From positions 1-22,523 of IMG/VR virus record IMGVR_UViG_3300017756_000127: 22,523 nt of DNA. One strand, 5' to 3'. The translations under genes were made by a program, and so were the position numbers. Shown piece by piece: positions 21,229 to 22,523 of this stretch. Position 1 is the stretch's first letter. Each line of letters opens with the position of its first letter. The stretch comes from a virus. The notes under the pieces were generated by a model that saw only the letters and a program-made list of their open reading frames with translations, made no database searches and had not been told where the DNA came from.

Positions 21229-21361
21229 ACCATCCAATCCAAAGCTATATGCCAAAGCCAGAGCTATTGTTAAGGCCAGAGTAAAGAAGTGGCCTAGTGC
21301 TTATGCATCAGGTCAGTTAGTGCAACAGTACAAGAAAATGGGCGGTAAGTATTCTTCATGA
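21221..21361 (+). CDS. small basic protein with GTG start, 46 aa
   Basis: GTG at 21221 inside the end of the previous gene, with AGGAAG four bases upstream, and an ATGA overlap with the next gene. The sequence MSKPSNPKLYAKARAIVKARV, then KKWPSAYASGQLVQQYKKMGGKY matches a small basic protein type frequent in marine phages and giant viruses (KPxNPxLY ... WPSAYAS ... YKxxGGxY). Very basic, probably DNA- or scaffold-associated. Function unknown. Confidence 0.75.
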   Translation: MSKPSNPKLYAKARAIVKARVKKWPSAYASGQLVQQYKKMGGKYSS

Positions 21362-21558
21362 AGCAGGTTCCAAAATTAAACAAGACTATGGGTAAAGCTA
21401 AAAATGTAGCAAGTGATTTGGATTGGGAAAACTTTTCTATTTTTTTAAAATCCAAAGGTTTAAGTTCTCAGGATTATAAAGAAGGCTCTAATGCTGGGAA
21501 AACAAGAATTATAAGGCAGTTTCATAAATCAAAAAGAGAAGGGGATTTACCGTTCTAA
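21358..21558 (+). CDS. hypothetical basic protein, 66 aa
   Basis: Coupled on both sides (ATGA, then TAATG). Residues 1-20 are basic, followed by DLDWENFSIFLKSKGLSSQDYKEG and the basic stretch KTRIIRQFHKSKREGDLPF. The middle looks like a single compact helical domain. No family known. Context suggests a role in head assembly or DNA packaging. Confidence 0.65.
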   Translation: MKQVPKLNKTMGKAKNVASDLDWENFSIFLKSKGLSSQDYKEGSNAGKTRIIRQFHKSKREGDLPF

Positions 21559-21788
21559 TGAGCTTAGACAAATGGTTTAATGAAAAGTGGGTTGATATAT
21601 CCACAACAAAAGATGGCAAACATCCTCCTTGCGGTCGCAAGATGGGTGATGGTCGCAAGTATCCTAAATGCGTTCCTTCAGCTAAAGCATCTTCTATGAG
21701 TAAGTCTGAAAAGAAGACAGCTACAGCAAATAAACGCAAGACTAACCCTAGTGGTGGTGGCAAGAAACCTACATATGCGAGGACGTAA
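21558..21788 (+). CDS. small basic Cys-containing protein, KWVDI type, 76 aa
   Basis: MSLDKWFNEKWVDISTTKDG, PCGRKMGDGRKYPKCVPSAKA and MSKSEKKTATANKRK are in the order seen in a conserved hypothetical family of cyanophages and other marine phages (from memory numbered around DUF5872; not verified). Two cysteines flank a Gly/Arg/Lys loop. Strongly basic tail. Coupled to both neighbours by TAATG. Likely nucleic-acid or capsid-associated; no activity known. Confidence 0.75.
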   Translation: MSLDKWFNEKWVDISTTKDGKHPPCGRKMGDGRKYPKCVPSAKASSMSKSEKKTATANKRKTNPSGGGKKPTYART

Positions 21789-22045
21789 TGAGCGAAGCTT
21801 GGACAAGAAAAGAAGGCAAGAATCCAGAAGGCGGCCTAAACGCTAAAGGTAGAGCTTCCTACAAAAAAGGTAAATTAAAGCCTCCTGTTTCTCGTAAACA
21901 AGCAAAGAAGTCTCCAAAAGCAGCGGCTAGACGCAAAAGTTTTTGTAAGCGGATGATGGGTATGAAAAAGAAGCTTACATCTAAAAAAACGGCTAATGAC
22001 CCTAACAGCCGTATCAACAAAGCACTAAGGAAGTGGGATTGTTAA
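21788..22045 (+). CDS. small basic protein, RRKSFCKRM type, 85 aa
   Basis: GLNAKGRASYKKGKLKPPVS, then KKSPKAAARRKSFCKRMMGM and DPNSRINKALRKWDC. This pattern is a widely conserved phage and large-virus hypothetical (from memory similar to DUF6321). More than a quarter of residues are Lys or Arg. It lies directly before the scaffold gene (TAATG) and after another protein of the same style, so the pair travels as a cassette. Role unknown; histone-like DNA condensation during packaging is one idea. Confidence 0.75.
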   Translation: MSEAWTRKEGKNPEGGLNAKGRASYKKGKLKPPVSRKQAKKSPKAAARRKSFCKRMMGMKKKLTSKKTANDPNSRINKALRKWDC

Positions 22046-22523
22046 TGTCAGAAGAAATGCAGAGTGAACAAGTAGCTACCAATGAGGTTCCGTCTGGAGA
22101 GTCGGAGCAACCTTTGGAAACTACTCAAGAAAGACCTGATTGGCTTCCAGAGAAGTTCGATAGACCAGAAGAATTAGCGAATAGCTATGGTGAACTTGAA
22201 AGAGCTTTTTATTCACGCAAAGAAGATTTGCGGAATCAGATTGTTGGTGAGCTTAATGAAGAAGCTCAAGGCAACGCCCCAATTAGTCCAGCAGATTACG
22301 AACTATCAATAGAATCACCAGATGGTTTAGAATTAACTATATCAGACGATGACCCTATGGTTGATTGGTTCCGTAGCACAGCACATAGCTATGGGTTATC
22401 TCAAGAAGAGTTTACTGGCTTAATTGGTGAGTATGCACAGATTGATGCTCAACGTGGTCCCAATTGGAATGTTGAGTCTGAGAAACTAGGGGAATATGCA
22501 GACAAGCGACTTGAGAGAGTCGA
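22045..22523 (+). CDS. scaffold (capsid assembly) protein, N-terminal part
   Basis: Open from ATG 22045 to the window edge, 159 codons so far. A Glu/Gln/Ser-rich disordered start leads to RPDWLPEKFDRPEELANSYG (residues 31-50) and ELERAFYSRKEDLRNQI, the signature of podovirus scaffold proteins. ADYELSIESPDG and WFRSTAHSYGLSQEEF follow, as usual for this family. Acidic and helical throughout. It would shape the prohead before DNA entry and then leave. The major capsid gene is expected just beyond the window. Confidence 0.85.
   Translation, partial: MSEEMQSEQVATNEVPSGESEQPLETTQERPDWLPEKFDRPEELANSYGELERAFYSRKEDLRNQIVGELNEEAQGNAPISPADYELSIESPDGLELTISDDDPMVDWFRSTAHSYGLSQEEFTGLIGEYAQIDAQRGPNWNVESEKLGEYADKRLERV

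Overview
The window looks like a little over half of the genome of a tailed dsDNA phage with T7-like (podovirus) virion genes, probably from marine bacteria. The evidence for T7-like morphology is a head-tail connector portal (19381-20961), a tail fibre whose N-terminus matches the T7-type fibre anchor (135-2492), and a terminase large subunit (17189-18733). The marine assignment is inference: the small proteins after the portal and around the fibre are of types I associate with uncultured ocean phages. The host cannot be read from the sequence. Strong Shine-Dalgarno sites (GGAG/GGAGG) and many 1-4 base start/stop overlaps are typical of phage operons in Gram-negative hosts. I see no tRNA, integrase, insertion sequence or CRISPR array.

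Layout. (1) 1-5871, plus strand: the end of an upstream virion protein, the tail fibre, a Cys-rich small protein, a small fibre-associated protein, a second receptor-binding candidate, then five tightly coupled genes of which at least four encode membrane proteins (lysis cassette with a GTA-type three-helix holin). (2) 5827-8560, minus strand: small proteins, a zinc-finger protein, a DUF1071/Sak3-type single-strand annealing protein and a YqaJ-like exonuclease. (3) 8584-9293: a divergent control region with a dyad operator, an XRE-type repressor and a RuvC-like resolvase on the plus strand. (4) 9290-15282, minus strand: a long run including a ParB-like CTPase/DNA-binding protein, SSB, a DUF3846-like protein and many small proteins, several with membrane segments. 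Three intrinsic terminators punctuate this run. (5) 15283-15850: about 570 bases without a gene, full of perfect small hairpins and a direct repeat, ending in a promoter with consensus -35 and -10 boxes. (6) 15909-22523, plus strand: terminase small subunit, a Gly-rich protein, terminase large subunit, a putative permuted papain-like protein, portal, five small proteins and the start of the scaffold gene.

How it fits together. The scaffold gene leaves the right edge and an internal virion protein probably enters from the left. If the genome circularises or is permuted, the missing part would be capsid, tail-tube and internal virion genes. The whole replication side then seems to be in this window, and it holds recombination genes (annealing protein, exonuclease, SSB, resolvase) and a ParB protein but no DNA polymerase, helicase, primase or RNA polymerase. 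I infer a T7-like virion joined to a host-polymerase-dependent, recombination-driven replication module. The terminators inside the minus-strand operon, the structured gap at its head and the dyad sites near the repressor suggest regulated transcription by host RNA polymerase, perhaps with antitermination; this is a hypothesis.
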